Part shown: piece after piece, positions 57,401 through 64,000 of the stretch | Layout: each line of letters opens with the position of its first letter | Numbering within the stretch: position 1 is the first letter of the stretch | From: Burkholderia sp. WAC0059 | GTDB lineage: Bacteria > Pseudomonadota > Gammaproteobacteria > Burkholderiales > Burkholderiaceae | Assembly: GCF_002870125.1 (NCBI RefSeq) | Contig: NZ_PNEO01000001.1 | Span: 248,001 to 312,000 of the forward strand | Reading direction: 5' to 3' | Length of the DNA: 64,000 nt | Notes under the pieces: model-generated | Told to the model about the DNA's origin: nothing | Seen by the model: only the letters and a program-made list of their open reading frames with translations | The model's database searches: none | Position numbers and translations under genes: made by a program

Positions 57401-57847
57401 GTGGCGCTCGGCGCCGGTGCGGTGGCGCGCGGTTCGAACTCGGTGGCGCTCGGCGCGAACTCGGTGGCGACCCAGGACAACACGGTGTCGGTCGGCTCGC
57501 AGGGTAACGAACGCCGGATCACCAACGTCGCGGCGGGTATCGACCCAACCGACGCCGTCAACGTCGGCCAGTTGAATAGCGCGATCGGCGGCGTCCAGGG
57601 GCAGATCAACGAGGTGGCACGCAACGCCTACTCCGGCGTCGCGGCAGCGACCGCGCTGTCGATGATCCCCGAGGTCGACCCGGGCAAGACGCTGTCGTTC
57701 GGTATCGGCGGCGCGACTTACGCCGGCTATCAGGCCGTGGCATTCGGTGGCACTGCGCGCATCACGCAGAACATCAAGGTCCGGGCCGGTGTCGGCATCA
57801 GCAGCGGCAGCACCGCCGTCGGCGTCGGGGCTTCGTATCAGTGGTAA
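51404..57847 (+). CDS. Giant YadA-like trimeric autotransporter adhesin with Ser/Thr-rich stalk
   Basis: A type Vc secreted adhesin of 2,147 residues. The ATG at 51404 follows GGGGGTGGGG and gives an extended signal peptide ([20 protein letters not shown], hydrophobic core, cleavage after VYA, about residue 58). Next come a YadA-type beta-roll head ([40 protein letters not shown]), a neck ([16 protein letters not shown], from about residue 337), three 88-residue head/neck modules (about 440-662) and a coiled-coil stalk (about 663-1880) made almost only of Ser, Thr, Leu, Gly, Asn, Ala and Val. A second head and neck (about 1900-2055; [20 protein letters not shown]) and the beta-barrel membrane anchor ending in YQW complete it. 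No Lys or Arg occurs between about residues 338 and 1897. Confidence 0.95.
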   Translation: MNKSYRSVYNEALGAWVAVSEVDSARGKRTRSKKVAALVATSIALAGMQLVPSGDVYASVAIADGGGLVSAGNGNSHSNSSSNGTSGGAIASGNAIAMVGDGDCTRLSPASGQTNLSMIYGSGTSNNGLYGFSNPTTSAQGTGNTYNQNPTSRANPNTWSTGTSGTVQFTYNGTTAFRTEAYGLNSFAESCDAHATGLGSGAIGWGANSSGPTSQALGVYANASGAGALAFGTLAGASAQDTIAVGTLASASSTSAIAIGAQTTASGNAAVALGYTATASGDNTVAVGNGAQALYDGSVAIGYNSSTGAAAPAGTGYMTNQAAPSGEVSVGSSDNLRRITNVADGSDPTDAVTVSQLSTSNSSLSTGIVSLSTTEAADVSSLSTGLSTTNSTVSNLSTSTSTGIDSLSTGIATTNSNLTVLSQSTSTAVGSLSTTLGSAVMYDDATHESATLGGAGATTPVTLTNVAAGANPLDAVNFGQLTSLSTTASSSAASLSTAAASSTDSLSTSIVAANSHVASLSTTLGSTVMYDDATHTGVTLGGAGATTPVTLTNVAAGSNPLDAVNFSQLGSLSTSAATSAVSLSTGIATANSTVSQLSSSTSTALASISFAATNSVLYDDTAHTHVTLGGASATTPVTLTNVAAGVDPLDAVNYSQLGSLSTATAAGVASLSTGIVGADSGVASLSTATASSMGTLSTGLSSLSSSTSTDLAALSGSTSTSLGSISTSLNSVSTGLGSLSTGVTSLSTGLANTNDTVASLSTVASTGIGSLSTGVYSLSTGLLTTNSTVASLSSGVNTLSASTAEGLSTANVSIGSLSTGFSTMSGTVSQLSTGLLGLSASMSTATTSLSTGLGSLSTATSSSEALLSNSVSTVGSSMASISASVSTGAAILSTGLSTTNSTVASLSTMASTGIDTLSTSLSTTTSNFASLSVSSSTSASSLSTGLSTAQSNVASLSSSTSAGIASLSTGNHSLSASVSTGLSTVGSSVGSLSTGLSTAEGNVAQLSTGLSTTNSNVSVLSSSASTGFASLSSGVTALSASTSTGLSTANTNISSLSTGVSTTSSSVAVLSTGLSTTNSNVASLSVSASTGVVQLSTGLSTTNSNVASLSVSASTGINSLSTVVATASSNVASLSSSASTSAGSLSTSVNALSASTSTGLSTVNTNVGSLSTGLSSTTSTVSTLSSGLSTTNSTVASLSVSSSTGMTSLSTGLSTTTSNVASLSVSSSTGMTSLSTGLSTTNSAVGQLSVSASTGVASLSTGVVALSASTSTGLAVANQNISSLSTGLSTTSSSVSVLSTGLSTTNSNVASLSVSASTGVVQLSTGLSTTNSNVASLSVSSSTGVMSLSTGLSTTASNVSSLSVSTSTTTASLSSGLSSANAGITTLSAGVVSLSTSASTGISSLGAGLDSTNSNVASLSVSSSTGVSSLSTVLSTTDSNVASLSTSSSTGVASLSTGLSTTDSNLTGLSSSTSNSVFSLSSGLSTTNSGLADLSVSTATGFNQLSTGFVSLSTGMTVLSTNVVTLSVSTSTGVSSLSTGLSTTNGTVSSLSLSASTGVASLSTGMSTTNSNMASLSVSSSTTASSLSTGLSTANSGITSLSAGVTDLSASSSTGIASLSTGLDTTNSNMTSLSVSASSSASSLSTGLSTANSNVASLSVSSSTGLASLSTGLSTTASGMTSLSASTSAGIGSLSTGLNTTNSNVASLSTSSSTGISSLSTGLSTTNSNVTSLSVSTSTGLSSLSTGLDTANSNVASLSTSSSTGIASLSTIVSTSGSNVTSLSASASVGIGSLSTGLSTTDSNMASLSVSSSAGIGSLSTGLSTTNSTVASLSTGIGDALSTASSVSTGMSSLSTGLSTTVSTVNSISTSVEPVVSMISSANSAGDAFGGVLSGGRNADGTVQTQGQTGGAISNVDASSCTSVSGVDATGTGLCAKAQGDGATAYGSNAVASGTDTTAIGFRATATYAGSVALGYNAQAIADPTVAIGANSVASGDNSVALGAGAVARGSNSVALGANSVATQDNTVSVGSQGNERRITNVAAGIDPTDAVNVGQLNSAIGGVQGQINEVARNAYSGVAAATALSMIPEVDPGKTLSFGIGGATYAGYQAVAFGGTARITQNIKVRAGVGISSGSTAVGVGASYQW
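52724..53388 (+). repeat. Three tandem 264-bp (88-codon) modules in the adhesin gene
   Basis: Each unit begins at V(M/L)YDD and contains TLGG[14 protein letters not shown] and PLDAVN then QL-x-SLST. Units start at 52724, 52988 and 53252, exactly 264 nt apart; the third is seen to at least 53388. This is the head-insert/neck/short-stalk pattern known in trimeric autotransporters, triplicated with little drift. Confidence 0.85.
53389..57030 (+). repeat. Degenerate coiled-coil repeat array encoding the adhesin stalk
   Basis: About 1,210 codons made of segments each starting with LS. The most common pair is [14 protein letters not shown] (14 residues, two heptads) followed by [11 protein letters not shown]-like segments (11 residues, one hendecad), giving a 25-residue, 75-bp period. 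Lone 7- and 18-residue segments also occur. LSTGLSTT alone recurs roughly 18 times by eye in the gene. A larger duplication is also visible: an approximately 85-residue block near residue 1070 recurs near residue 1298, 684 nt later. Confidence 0.85.
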
Positions 57848-57880
57848 GCCCGCGGTACTGACGGTTGTCAGGTGACTTGG

Positions 57881-57908
57881 CCGGCCCCTTCCCGCAGGGA
57901 GGGGCCGG
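57881..57908 (+). other. Hairpin between the adhesin gene and the first DUF2827 gene
   Basis: CCGGCCCC pairs with GGGGCCGG, extended inward by TCCC/GGGA across a one-base bulge, with a GCA loop. No T-run follows. It may protect the 3' end of adhesin mRNA or partly attenuate transcription into the downstream genes. Confidence 0.45.
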
Positions 57909-57935
57909 TCAGGTCCGTTCAGGGAACCAGGCCGG

Positions 57936-59069
57936 ATGCGTATCGGAATTTCCATTCTTAGCCACGAAGGCCAGAGCATCTGGCAGAACGGGTTGGGCCA
58001 GAACGTCGTGTTTCTGGCCCAGTTGTTCAGACGACTGCCGTTCGTTCGCGACGTCGTGTTCATCGACGTCGGCAGCGAGCGCAGTCTGCCGCGCGAGGTC
58101 GAGGCCATAGCGGGGCAATGGCGCATCGTCACGCAGCAGGAGGCGACGGACGAGGTCGACGTCGTCATCGAAATGGCGGGCGCGCTCGACACGAAATGGC
58201 TCGACCTGATGCGCCGGCGTGGGCGTAAGGTCGTGTACTACTGCTGCGGCCAGCCTTATGTCGGGCTTGTCGAGCCGTCCGTATTCGACCGCCCGGCGCC
58301 GACTTCGCGTCCGGACCGCTGCGACGAAGTCTGGCTGCTGCCGAAGGATCGGCTGGCGCGTTCGCTCATGAGCACGATGCACCGCTGCCCGGTGCACGTC
58401 GTGCCGTTCGTCTGGCATTCGGGGTTCGTCGAGGGGCGCATCGCCGAAGCGGCGGCGCACGACGTGCGCTACGGCTACGAAGCGAATCACGTCGCCGGCG
58501 CGGGGCTGCGGGTCGCCATCTTCGAGCCGAACATCTCGGTCGTCAAATCGTCGAGCATTCCGATGCTGGTCTGCGACGAGGCCTATCGCACGAATCGCGA
58601 GAGCGTGACGCAGATGCACGTGCTCAACACGCTGCACATGAAAGACCACATGACGATGCTGCATCTGGCGAATTCACTGGACCTCGTGCGCGATCATCGC
58701 GCGCAGTTCCACGGCCGCTGCGACGTGGTCGGGTTCATGGGGCAGCACGCCGACGCCGTGGTTGCCCATCAGTGGGAAAACGACCAGAACTACAGCTATC
58801 TCGACGTTCTTTACGGCGATTACCCGCTCGTTCACAACTCGCCCTGGCTGGCCGGCGCGGGCTATTACTACCCGGGGTTCGACGCGGTCGGCGGCGCGCA
58901 GAAACTGGTGTTCGCCATGCAGCAGCACGGCCGGCAGATCGACGCCTATCGCGCCCGCACGCGCGCCGTCATGGACGCCGTGAATCCGTTCAGCCGGAAG
59001 AACCTCGACACCTACGCCCAGCGGCTCAAGGCGCTGGCGGGCGAGGCGCATTTCGCGCGGGAGGCGTGA
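57936..59069 (+). CDS. DUF2827 protein, putative glycosyltransferase (first copy)
   Basis: A 377-residue cytoplasmic protein of the DUF2827 family. The N-terminus has ISILSHEGQSIWQNGLGQN, typical of the family; the C-terminal half has VAIFEPNISVVKSSSIPML, NTLHMKDHMTMLHLANSLD and WENDQNYSYLDVLYGDYPLV then HNS. This last segment looks like the nucleotide-sugar-binding end of a GT-B glycosyltransferase, an inference from pattern only. It begins 88 bp after the adhesin stop and overlaps the second copy by one base (TGATG). Its position suggests modification of the adhesin's Ser/Thr-rich stalk. Confidence 0.85.
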   Translation: MRIGISILSHEGQSIWQNGLGQNVVFLAQLFRRLPFVRDVVFIDVGSERSLPREVEAIAGQWRIVTQQEATDEVDVVIEMAGALDTKWLDLMRRRGRKVVYYCCGQPYVGLVEPSVFDRPAPTSRPDRCDEVWLLPKDRLARSLMSTMHRCPVHVVPFVWHSGFVEGRIAEAAAHDVRYGYEANHVAGAGLRVAIFEPNISVVKSSSIPMLVCDEAYRTNRESVTQMHVLNTLHMKDHMTMLHLANSLDLVRDHRAQFHGRCDVVGFMGQHADAVVAHQWENDQNYSYLDVLYGDYPLVHNSPWLAGAGYYYPGFDAVGGAQKLVFAMQQHGRQIDAYRARTRAVMDAVNPFSRKNLDTYAQRLKALAGEAHFAREA

Positions 59070-60226
59070 TGGCCGAAGGTTTGCAAGCTACCGGGCCGCG
59101 CGGGCTCAAGGTCGGCGTGTCGCTCTTCGTGCGCCGGGGCGGCCAGTCGCTGTGGGAAAACGGCATCTTCCAGAACTGCCTCTTTCTCGTGATGTTGCTG
59201 CGCTGCGTGCCTTCGGTCGCGGAGGTCTACCTCGTGACGGGCGGCGACGGCGAGCCCGACGATGCGCGCCGCCTCGTCGAGGACGTGCCGGCCCCGCTGA
59301 TCGACATGGCCGATGCCGCCTCGCGCCTCGATCTGATGATCGAAATGAGCGCGCAGCTCGATCGCGAGTGGATCGTCCGGTTCCGGGAGCGCGGCGGCAA
59401 GGTTGTTTCGATGCGCGTCGGCAACGACTACGTGATCGACATCGAGCGCATGATTTTCGACCGGCCCCATGCGCTGCTCGTGAGCGGCGCGCCGTATCAC
59501 GAGATATGGACGCTGCCCGAGTACGAGCAGACCTGCGCGCCGTACTACCGCAGTGCGATGCGCGCGCCGGTGCGGATCATGCCGCATCTGTGGAGCCCGG
59601 TCGTGCTCGAGCGGGCCGCGGCGCGCGAATCGGCCGGTCGGCCCTTCGGCTATCGGCCGGGCCGCGCGCGCTGGAGAGCCGGCATCTTCGAGCCCAACAT
59701 CTGCATGGTCAAGACGAGCCACGTGCCGATGCTGTGCTGCGAAACCGCCCATCGGAGCAACCCCGATCTGCTCGAACACGTCTGGGTCTACAACACGCTG
59801 GCGCTCAAGGAGCACGCGGGGTTCTACAGCTTCGCGAACAGTCTCGACATCGTCAGGCACGGGCTCGCGTCGTTCGAGGGACGGTTTCCGTTCTATCAGA
59901 TCGTGGCGTCGTACGTCGACGTGGTCGTTGCCCATCACTGGGAAAACGCCCAGAACTATCTCTACTACGAGTCGCTCTACGGCGGCTACCCGCTCGTCCA
60001 CAACTCGCATCTGATCGGCGACTGCGGATATCGCTATCACGACTTCGACTGCGAAGAGGGCGGGCAGACGCTGCTGCGAGCCTTTGCGGAGCACGACCGG
60101 AATCTCGACTCATACCGGCGCACCGCCGGGGCCTTCCTGCGCACGCTCGACCCCGAGTACGAAGGCAACGTTCGGGCCTACGGCGAAGCGATCGACCTGC
60201 TTTTTGCGGCCGAGACCGTGAATTGA
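59069..60226 (+). CDS. DUF2827 protein, putative glycosyltransferase (second copy)
   Basis: A 385-residue paralogue of the preceding gene, translationally coupled to it. Shared landmarks are GQSLWENGIFQN near residue 25, AGIFEPNICMVKTSHVPML, VYNTLALKEHAGFYSFANSL and WENAQNYLYYESLYGGYPLV then HNS. The two copies are clearly diverged, most in the first 200 residues, so they may use different donors or act in sequence. I took the ATG at 59069 that overlaps the upstream stop, not an earlier in-frame start inside the first gene. Confidence 0.85.
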   Translation: MAEGLQATGPRGLKVGVSLFVRRGGQSLWENGIFQNCLFLVMLLRCVPSVAEVYLVTGGDGEPDDARRLVEDVPAPLIDMADAASRLDLMIEMSAQLDREWIVRFRERGGKVVSMRVGNDYVIDIERMIFDRPHALLVSGAPYHEIWTLPEYEQTCAPYYRSAMRAPVRIMPHLWSPVVLERAAARESAGRPFGYRPGRARWRAGIFEPNICMVKTSHVPMLCCETAHRSNPDLLEHVWVYNTLALKEHAGFYSFANSLDIVRHGLASFEGRFPFYQIVASYVDVVVAHHWENAQNYLYYESLYGGYPLVHNSHLIGDCGYRYHDFDCEEGGQTLLRAFAEHDRNLDSYRRTAGAFLRTLDPEYEGNVRAYGEAIDLLFAAETVN

Positions 60227-60296
60227 CGGGCGGGACCGCCGCGGGGGCGGCCCCTTCTTCCACACGACTATCTATCTGTAAGCGAGGAAAGACCTT

Positions 60297-60611
60297 ATGA
60301 AAATCGGGATGCTGCGTGCCGTATCGACGGCGGTGAGTTTCGTTTTTATTGCCGGATGCTCGATGTGGGCGGGGCCGATGCAGGACACCGAGGCGGTGAC
60401 GATGAGGGACGGCACGCATGCCATGAAGGTGCAGTGCGAAGGGCTTTTCGGCAGCACGGACGTCTGCGTGAAGCAGATGCAGAAGGTCTGCACCGGCAGG
60501 CAGGTGAGGATTCTCGAGATTACCGATACCGGCAGGCTCGGCCTTGCGCCGGCCGGCCGTGCCCGCGAATTGACGTTTGCCTGCGAGGGCGGCGCGCCGC
60601 AGCGGAAGTAG
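60297..60611 (+). CDS. Small lipoprotein, paralogue of the OmpA-lipoprotein N-terminal domain
   Basis: A 104-residue lipoprotein with lipobox IAGC (lipid Cys 21, the same position as in the protein encoded at 47040). The mature domain repeats its landmarks: CSMWAGPMQ versus CSSWSGPLQ, VQCEGLFGS versus VQCAGLFES, then Cys in DVC, VCTG and TFACEG at matching places. There is no OmpA domain. AAGCGAGGAAAG precedes the ATG. It follows the second DUF2827 gene by 70 bp and closes the block. Function unknown; perhaps an accessory lipoprotein for adhesin assembly or display. Confidence 0.82.
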   Translation: MKIGMLRAVSTAVSFVFIAGCSMWAGPMQDTEAVTMRDGTHAMKVQCEGLFGSTDVCVKQMQKVCTGRQVRILEITDTGRLGLAPAGRARELTFACEGGAPQRK

Positions 60612-60675
60612 CAGCGCCTCGCGAAGGGGCCGACGGGAGGGCAGGGCTTAGTACCCCCCACCCAGTACCCGCTAC

Positions 60676-61128
60676 TCAGTATGCGTTCTGATGGGTCCGG
60701 AAGAGCGGCGCGATCGCCATGTACGCGCCGCGCAGCCAGGCGTGGCCGGTCGCCGTGGACCGCGCCTTGCGGGCCGGGGCGGCCGTCGCGACGAGGTCGC
60801 CGCGGAACACCTTGCCCTTCGCCGTGTACGACGTGCCGTGCATCGAGAGGCGCGCGCCGCGCGGAATGTCGGGATGGTGCTCGACGAGCTCGACGTTCCA
60901 GACCGACGAGAGCATGTCCTTGCAGACCCATTGCAGGATTTTCGTGCGCGGTGTCTCGCAGACCCGGACGCGTGCCGGCTGCGAAAGCCACGGATACGTC
61001 TGGCCCGACGCGGACTCGATGCACAGCCGGTGCACGATCGCGACCTTGCCGCATTGACGACGATATTCGTCGAGGGCGCGCTGTTCGAGAACGGGGACCG
61101 GGACCTGGCTGGTTTCGCGTGCTGACAT
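60676..61128 (-). CDS. Hypothetical protein (150 aa)
   Basis: The ATG at 61128 has an excellent ribosome-binding site (GGAGGT, 4-5 bp before it) and is preferred over an upstream in-frame ATG. No signal peptide or membrane helix is seen. Cys occur in RRQCGK, RLCIES, RVCETP and WVCKDM, possibly metal-binding or disulfide pairs. The C-terminal half has strand-rich segments (WNVELVEHHPDIPRGARLSM). No family recognised. It converges on the small lipoprotein gene. Confidence 0.6.
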   Translation of the reverse strand: MSARETSQVPVPVLEQRALDEYRRQCGKVAIVHRLCIESASGQTYPWLSQPARVRVCETPRTKILQWVCKDMLSSVWNVELVEHHPDIPRGARLSMHGTSYTAKGKVFRGDLVATAAPARKARSTATGHAWLRGAYMAIAPLFRTHQNAY

Positions 61129-61458
61129 GATGACCTCCGCCTGTTTGTTGAAATCGAGTCTAGGACGGGGTCCGCGAATTGCCGCGCGAACTTGATGGTT
61201 TGTTACGTTTGACGGCCGGCAGCCGGGGCTTTGCGTCCGCGGCTTCGGGAACGGCGGGCGGGGAGCCGGCGGAATCGGCCGGGAGGGGACAGACTGGTTC
61301 GCGGCTTCGGCGGCATTCCGGGTGCCCGGAAATGCCGGGAATCGCCGGCCGGCAAGCCCGGCGGGCGCGGCCGCGTAGCGATTGCGCCACAACATTCGCC
61401 GCCAGCCGTGCGAGAATGGCTGGAATCGATCTCACCCCATGCTACCGAGGAAACGGCC
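61129..61458. other. Divergent intergenic region
   Basis: 330 bp between two divergent small genes. It is GC-rich with low-complexity CCGG/GGCG stretches; apart from the leftward ribosome-binding site at its left edge I see no motif that can be named. Confidence 0.4.
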
Positions 61459-61704
61459 ATGAGCGAATCCATCACCATCGAACAGCTTCACGTTCGGCTT
61501 GCCGCCCAGGAGGCAATCACGGAAATCCTGATGAGGGTCTTTATCAAGTCGCCGGAGGACATGGCCGCGTTCGATGCCGGCATGGCCGCGTGGCTCGAAG
61601 GGCGGCAGAAAGCGTTCTCCGAAGGACACCGCGAGTTCACCGAAACCCAGATGGACGACCTGGCCACCGAGTTGGCCGACGTCACGCATTTCCTGAAGCT
61701 GTAA
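61459..61704 (+). CDS. Hypothetical small acidic protein (81 aa)
   Basis: The ATG follows CCGAGGAAACGGCC. The protein is helical and acidic, beginning ITIEQLHVRLAAQEAITEIL, which suggests a short coiled-coil helix, then FDAGMAAWLEGRQKAF and a second helix to the end. No membrane segment or signal. The codon pattern and ribosome-binding site support a real gene; the function is unknown. Confidence 0.55.
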   Translation: MSESITIEQLHVRLAAQEAITEILMRVFIKSPEDMAAFDAGMAAWLEGRQKAFSEGHREFTETQMDDLATELADVTHFLKL

Positions 61705-62140
61705 GCCTCCTTCTTCCGTCTTCATCGCGAGATACGCCACGTCCGCCAGTCCGGGTATCCGCGCCCGTCGATCGACGGGACCGACGCGGGATCAACGTAT
61801 TGCGAATCATTCGGGGGCGAATTCCGTTTCGCCCTTCCCGCATTCCCGATTTCTTCCGCTTGTCCTTTCGTCCGGCCTTACCCGCTTCATCGATCTCCCG
61901 GTCCGGGTTGCGCCTTATTGCCGCGGTGTCTCCGGTGTCGGAGTATCGCGGCGAAAGCCGTTTTGCGACGAGGCCCTGGCGGACCTTTTATAGCTGGAAA
62001 GCATATCGTTAAGACGTCAAATGCTTTGTGAAAGCCGGGCGCGTTTGTTACAGTCCGCTCCACCGCGAAAAACGGCCGTCGCAGGCCGGGAGGGCGGGTC
62101 GCCGAATCCGGATTACTGACAAGGACAAAAGGACAACGCT
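61705..62140. other. Intergenic region with a 16-bp perfect palindrome, upstream of the amino-acid ABC operon
   Basis: 436 bp. CCCGTCGATCGACGGG at 61764-61779 is a perfect 16-bp palindrome. A good ribosome-binding site (AAGGACAAAAGGACAA) lies just before the start at 62141. The promoter is not assigned with confidence. Short open frames crossing this region have no recognisable features. Confidence 0.45.
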
Positions 62141-62935
62141 ATGGAATTCAAGTTGACGAAACCTCTCCGATCCCTTCTGCTGGTCGGCCTCCTTCAGGCC
62201 TTCGCCGTGACGTCCGCCTTCGCCGCGGACGACCTCGCGCAGATTCACAGTTCGGGTGTGTTCCGGATCGGCACCGAAGGCACCTACGCGCCGTTCACCT
62301 ATCACGACGCGTCAGGCCAGTTGACGGGCTTCGACGTGGACATCGGGCGGGCCATCGCGCAGCGGCTCGGCGTCAAGGCCGAGTTCGTCGAGGGCAAGTG
62401 GGACGGCCTCATCGCGGGTCTCGACGTGAACCGCTACGACGCGGTCATCAACGAGGTGTCCATCACCGACGCGCGCAAGGCGAAGTACGATTTTTCCGAT
62501 CCGTACATCACGGCGCACGCGGCGCTGATCGTGCGCTCGGACAACACGACCATCAAGTCCTTCGACGATCTGAAGGGCAAGAAGGCGGCCGAGACGCTGA
62601 CGAGCGACTTCGGCCAGATCGCCCGCTCGCACGGCGCCGACGTCGTGGCGGTGCAGGGCTTCAACGAGGCGATCGGCCTGCTGACCTCGGGCCGCGTCGA
62701 CGCGACCGTCAACGACAGTCTCTCATTCCTCGACTTCACGAAGCACCGGCCCGACGCGAAGGTGAAGATCGCCGCGGTCGACGCGGGCGACAACAGCGAG
62801 AAGTCCGGCGTCCTGATCCGCAAGGGCAATCCGGACCTGCAGGCGGCCATCGACAAGGCGCTGGCCGACATCAAGGCCGACGGCACCTACGGGAAGATTT
62901 CGTACAAGTATTTCGGCAAGGACGTGTCCCGGTAA
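62141..62935 (+). CDS. tcyJ: Cystine/polar amino-acid ABC transporter substrate-binding protein (FliY/TcyJ-like)
   Basis: A 264-residue periplasmic receptor; the signal peptide ends at SAFA (about residue 28). The family-3 solute-binding pattern is clear: GTEGTYAPFTYHDASGQLTG then FDVDIGRAIAQRLG, and YDFSDPYI. The closest recollected match is the cystine receptor FliY/TcyJ (EFVEGKWDGLIAGLD, DFTKHRPDAKVKI). It is followed by permease and ATPase genes in one operon. Confidence 0.9.
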   Translation: MEFKLTKPLRSLLLVGLLQAFAVTSAFAADDLAQIHSSGVFRIGTEGTYAPFTYHDASGQLTGFDVDIGRAIAQRLGVKAEFVEGKWDGLIAGLDVNRYDAVINEVSITDARKAKYDFSDPYITAHAALIVRSDNTTIKSFDDLKGKKAAETLTSDFGQIARSHGADVVAVQGFNEAIGLLTSGRVDATVNDSLSFLDFTKHRPDAKVKIAAVDAGDNSEKSGVLIRKGNPDLQAAIDKALADIKADGTYGKISYKYFGKDVSR

Positions 62936-62960
62936 GCGGCTCGCGTAGTAAGGGGCGATC

Positions 62961-63641
62961 ATGCCGGCATGGCTGCAATTGATGGGGCAATCGCTGTGGC
63001 CCCTGCTCTACGCGGGACTGGCTTTCACGGTCCCGCTCACGCTGATCTCGTTCGCGATCGGCCTCGCGCTCGCCTTCGCCGCCGCGCTGGTGCGGCTCTT
63101 CGGGCCGCGCTGGGCGGTGGCCGTCGTGCGCTTTTACGTCTGGCTGTTCCGCGGCTCGCCGCTGCTCGTGCAGCTCTTCGTGATTTTCTACGGCCTGCCC
63201 AACGTGGGCATCGTGCTCGATCCGCTCACGGCCGCCGTCATCGGCTTTTCGCTGAACGTCGGCGCGTACAACTCGGAAGTGATCCGCGGCGTGATCGAGT
63301 CGATTCCGAAGGGCCAGTGGGAAGCGGCCTACTCGATGGGCATGACGCGCGGCCAGGCGCTGCGCCGCGCGATCCTGCCGCAGGCGGCACGCGTCGCGCT
63401 GCCGCCGCTTTCGAACGCGTTCATCTCGCTCGTCAAGGACACCTCGCTCGCGGCCGTGCTGACGGTGCCGGAAATCTTCCAGGCCGCGCAGCGCATCGCG
63501 GCCGTCACCTACGAGCCGCTGATTCTCTACACCGAGGCGGCGCTGATCTACCTCGTGTTCAGTTCCGTGCTGTCGTCGGCACAGGCGCGGCTCGAAAAGC
63601 GCTTCAGCCGGCACGCTCATTTCCAGGCGGACCACGGATGA
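62961..63641 (+). CDS. tcyL: Amino-acid (cystine-type) ABC transporter permease
   Basis: A 226-residue inner-membrane permease of the HisMQ/YecS type with about five helices. FYVWLFRGSPLLVQLFVIFYG and the EAA loop EAAYSMGMTRGQALRRAILP are characteristic (the first given in part here as RGSPLLVQLFVIFYG). It begins 25 bp after the receptor gene and its stop overlaps the ATPase start (ATGA). Confidence 0.9.
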   Translation: MPAWLQLMGQSLWPLLYAGLAFTVPLTLISFAIGLALAFAAALVRLFGPRWAVAVVRFYVWLFRGSPLLVQLFVIFYGLPNVGIVLDPLTAAVIGFSLNVGAYNSEVIRGVIESIPKGQWEAAYSMGMTRGQALRRAILPQAARVALPPLSNAFISLVKDTSLAAVLTVPEIFQAAQRIAAVTYEPLILYTEAALIYLVFSSVLSSAQARLEKRFSRHAHFQADHG

Positions 63642-64000
63642 TCCGGCTGCAGCATATCGACAAGCATTTCGGCAGCCATCGCGTGCTGTCCGACGTGAGC
63701 CTCGCGCTGGCGCCGGGGCAGGTGACGGCGCTGATCGGCCCGTCCGGCAGCGGCAAGAGCACGCTTTTGCGCTGCGTGAATCTGCTCGAAATTCCCGAAG
63801 CCGGCTCGCTCGAACTGGCCGGGCAGCGCGTCGAGTTCAGCGAGACCGCGCGCCCCGCGCGCGAGACCGTGCTCGCGATCCGGCGCCGCACCGGCATGGT
63901 GTTTCAGAACTTCCAGCTCTTTCCGCACCGCACGGCCATCGAGAACGTGATGGAGGGGCTCGTCACCGTGCAGAAGTGGGAGCGCGAGCGGGCGCGCCAA
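63638..64000 (+). CDS. tcyN: Amino-acid (cystine-type) ABC transporter ATPase, N-terminal part (cut by window edge)
   Basis: The first 121 codons of the ATP-binding subunit. Walker A is GPSGSGKST and the Q-loop is VFQNFQLFPHRTAIENV, as in GlnQ/TcyN-type ATPases. The signature and Walker B motifs lie beyond the right edge. It is translationally coupled to the permease by a 4-nt overlap. Confidence 0.9.
   Translation, partial: MIRLQHIDKHFGSHRVLSDVSLALAPGQVTALIGPSGSGKSTLLRCVNLLEIPEAGSLELAGQRVEFSETARPARETVLAIRRRTGMVFQNFQLFPHRTAIENVMEGLVTVQKWERERARQ

Noticed and set aside
50890-60611. Possible prophage or insertion-sequence origin of the adhesin block
   Set aside because: No integrase, transposase, tRNA-adjacent attachment site or flanking direct repeat was found; only the local AT-rich gaps hint at transfer.

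Overview
The window is high-GC DNA, densely packed with genes on both strands. It looks like a chromosome segment of a Burkholderia-group betaproteobacterium (Burkholderiaceae in the broad sense). That is an inference from the gene families present: a double-length UvrA, an H-NS-like mini-protein, many MFS exporters, and a YadA-type trimeric autotransporter followed by paired DUF2827 genes. No rRNA, tRNA, insertion sequence, prophage or CRISPR array was recognised.

Layout. 0-1.1 kb: the start of an MFS transporter and a small protein gene with a Fur-box-like site upstream. 1.5-7.3 kb: an orphan nuoM-like gene directly ahead of cyoABCD (cytochrome bo3 ubiquinol oxidase), with a large inverted repeat and an FNR/Anr-like site between nuoM and cyoA. 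7.6-11.5 kb: an Old Yellow Enzyme, a small monooxygenase and a TPR/O-GlcNAc-transferase-like protein. 11.6-17.7 kb: a 1,972-residue UvrA with four ABC signature motifs behind a canonical LexA box. 18-20 kb: an H-NS-like mini-protein, a YdjM-type membrane protein and two small exported proteins. 20.2-23.6 kb: a coupled operon of CDP-alcohol phosphatidyltransferase, 2OG-Fe(II) oxygenase, HpnL-like membrane protein and nucleotidyltransferase, which looks like a lipid head-group pathway. 23.7-32.4 kb: MFS exporters, gamma-glutamyltransferase, a DedA-rhodanese fusion and an aldo/keto reductase. 32.6-36.3 kb: a sulfonate/taurine-type ABC importer with two substrate-binding proteins. 36.6-43.8 kb: a BON protein, then a LysR regulator divergent from an M20 peptidase, MHS transporter and serine hydrolase, then another MFS exporter. 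43.8-46.8 kb: a YdiJ-like FAD/Fe-S dehydrogenase.

46.9-60.6 kb is the most unusual region. It holds an OmpA-type lipoprotein, a TonB-C-like mini-protein, a TPR protein, a flavin-dependent halogenase with its catalytic Lys and Glu intact, a roughly 510-bp AT-rich gap, a 2,147-residue trimeric autotransporter adhesin, two overlapping DUF2827 genes and a small lipoprotein. The adhesin has a span of about 1,560 residues with no Lys or Arg. The small lipoprotein is a paralogue of the N-terminal domain of the OmpA lipoprotein that opens the block. I infer a surface-adhesin locus with its own modification enzymes; the DUF2827 proteins are candidate glycosyltransferases acting on the Ser/Thr-rich stalk, and the halogenase has an unknown substrate.

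60.7-64 kb: two unrecognised small genes, then a cystine-type amino-acid ABC importer (binding protein, permease, ATPase) that runs off the right edge.
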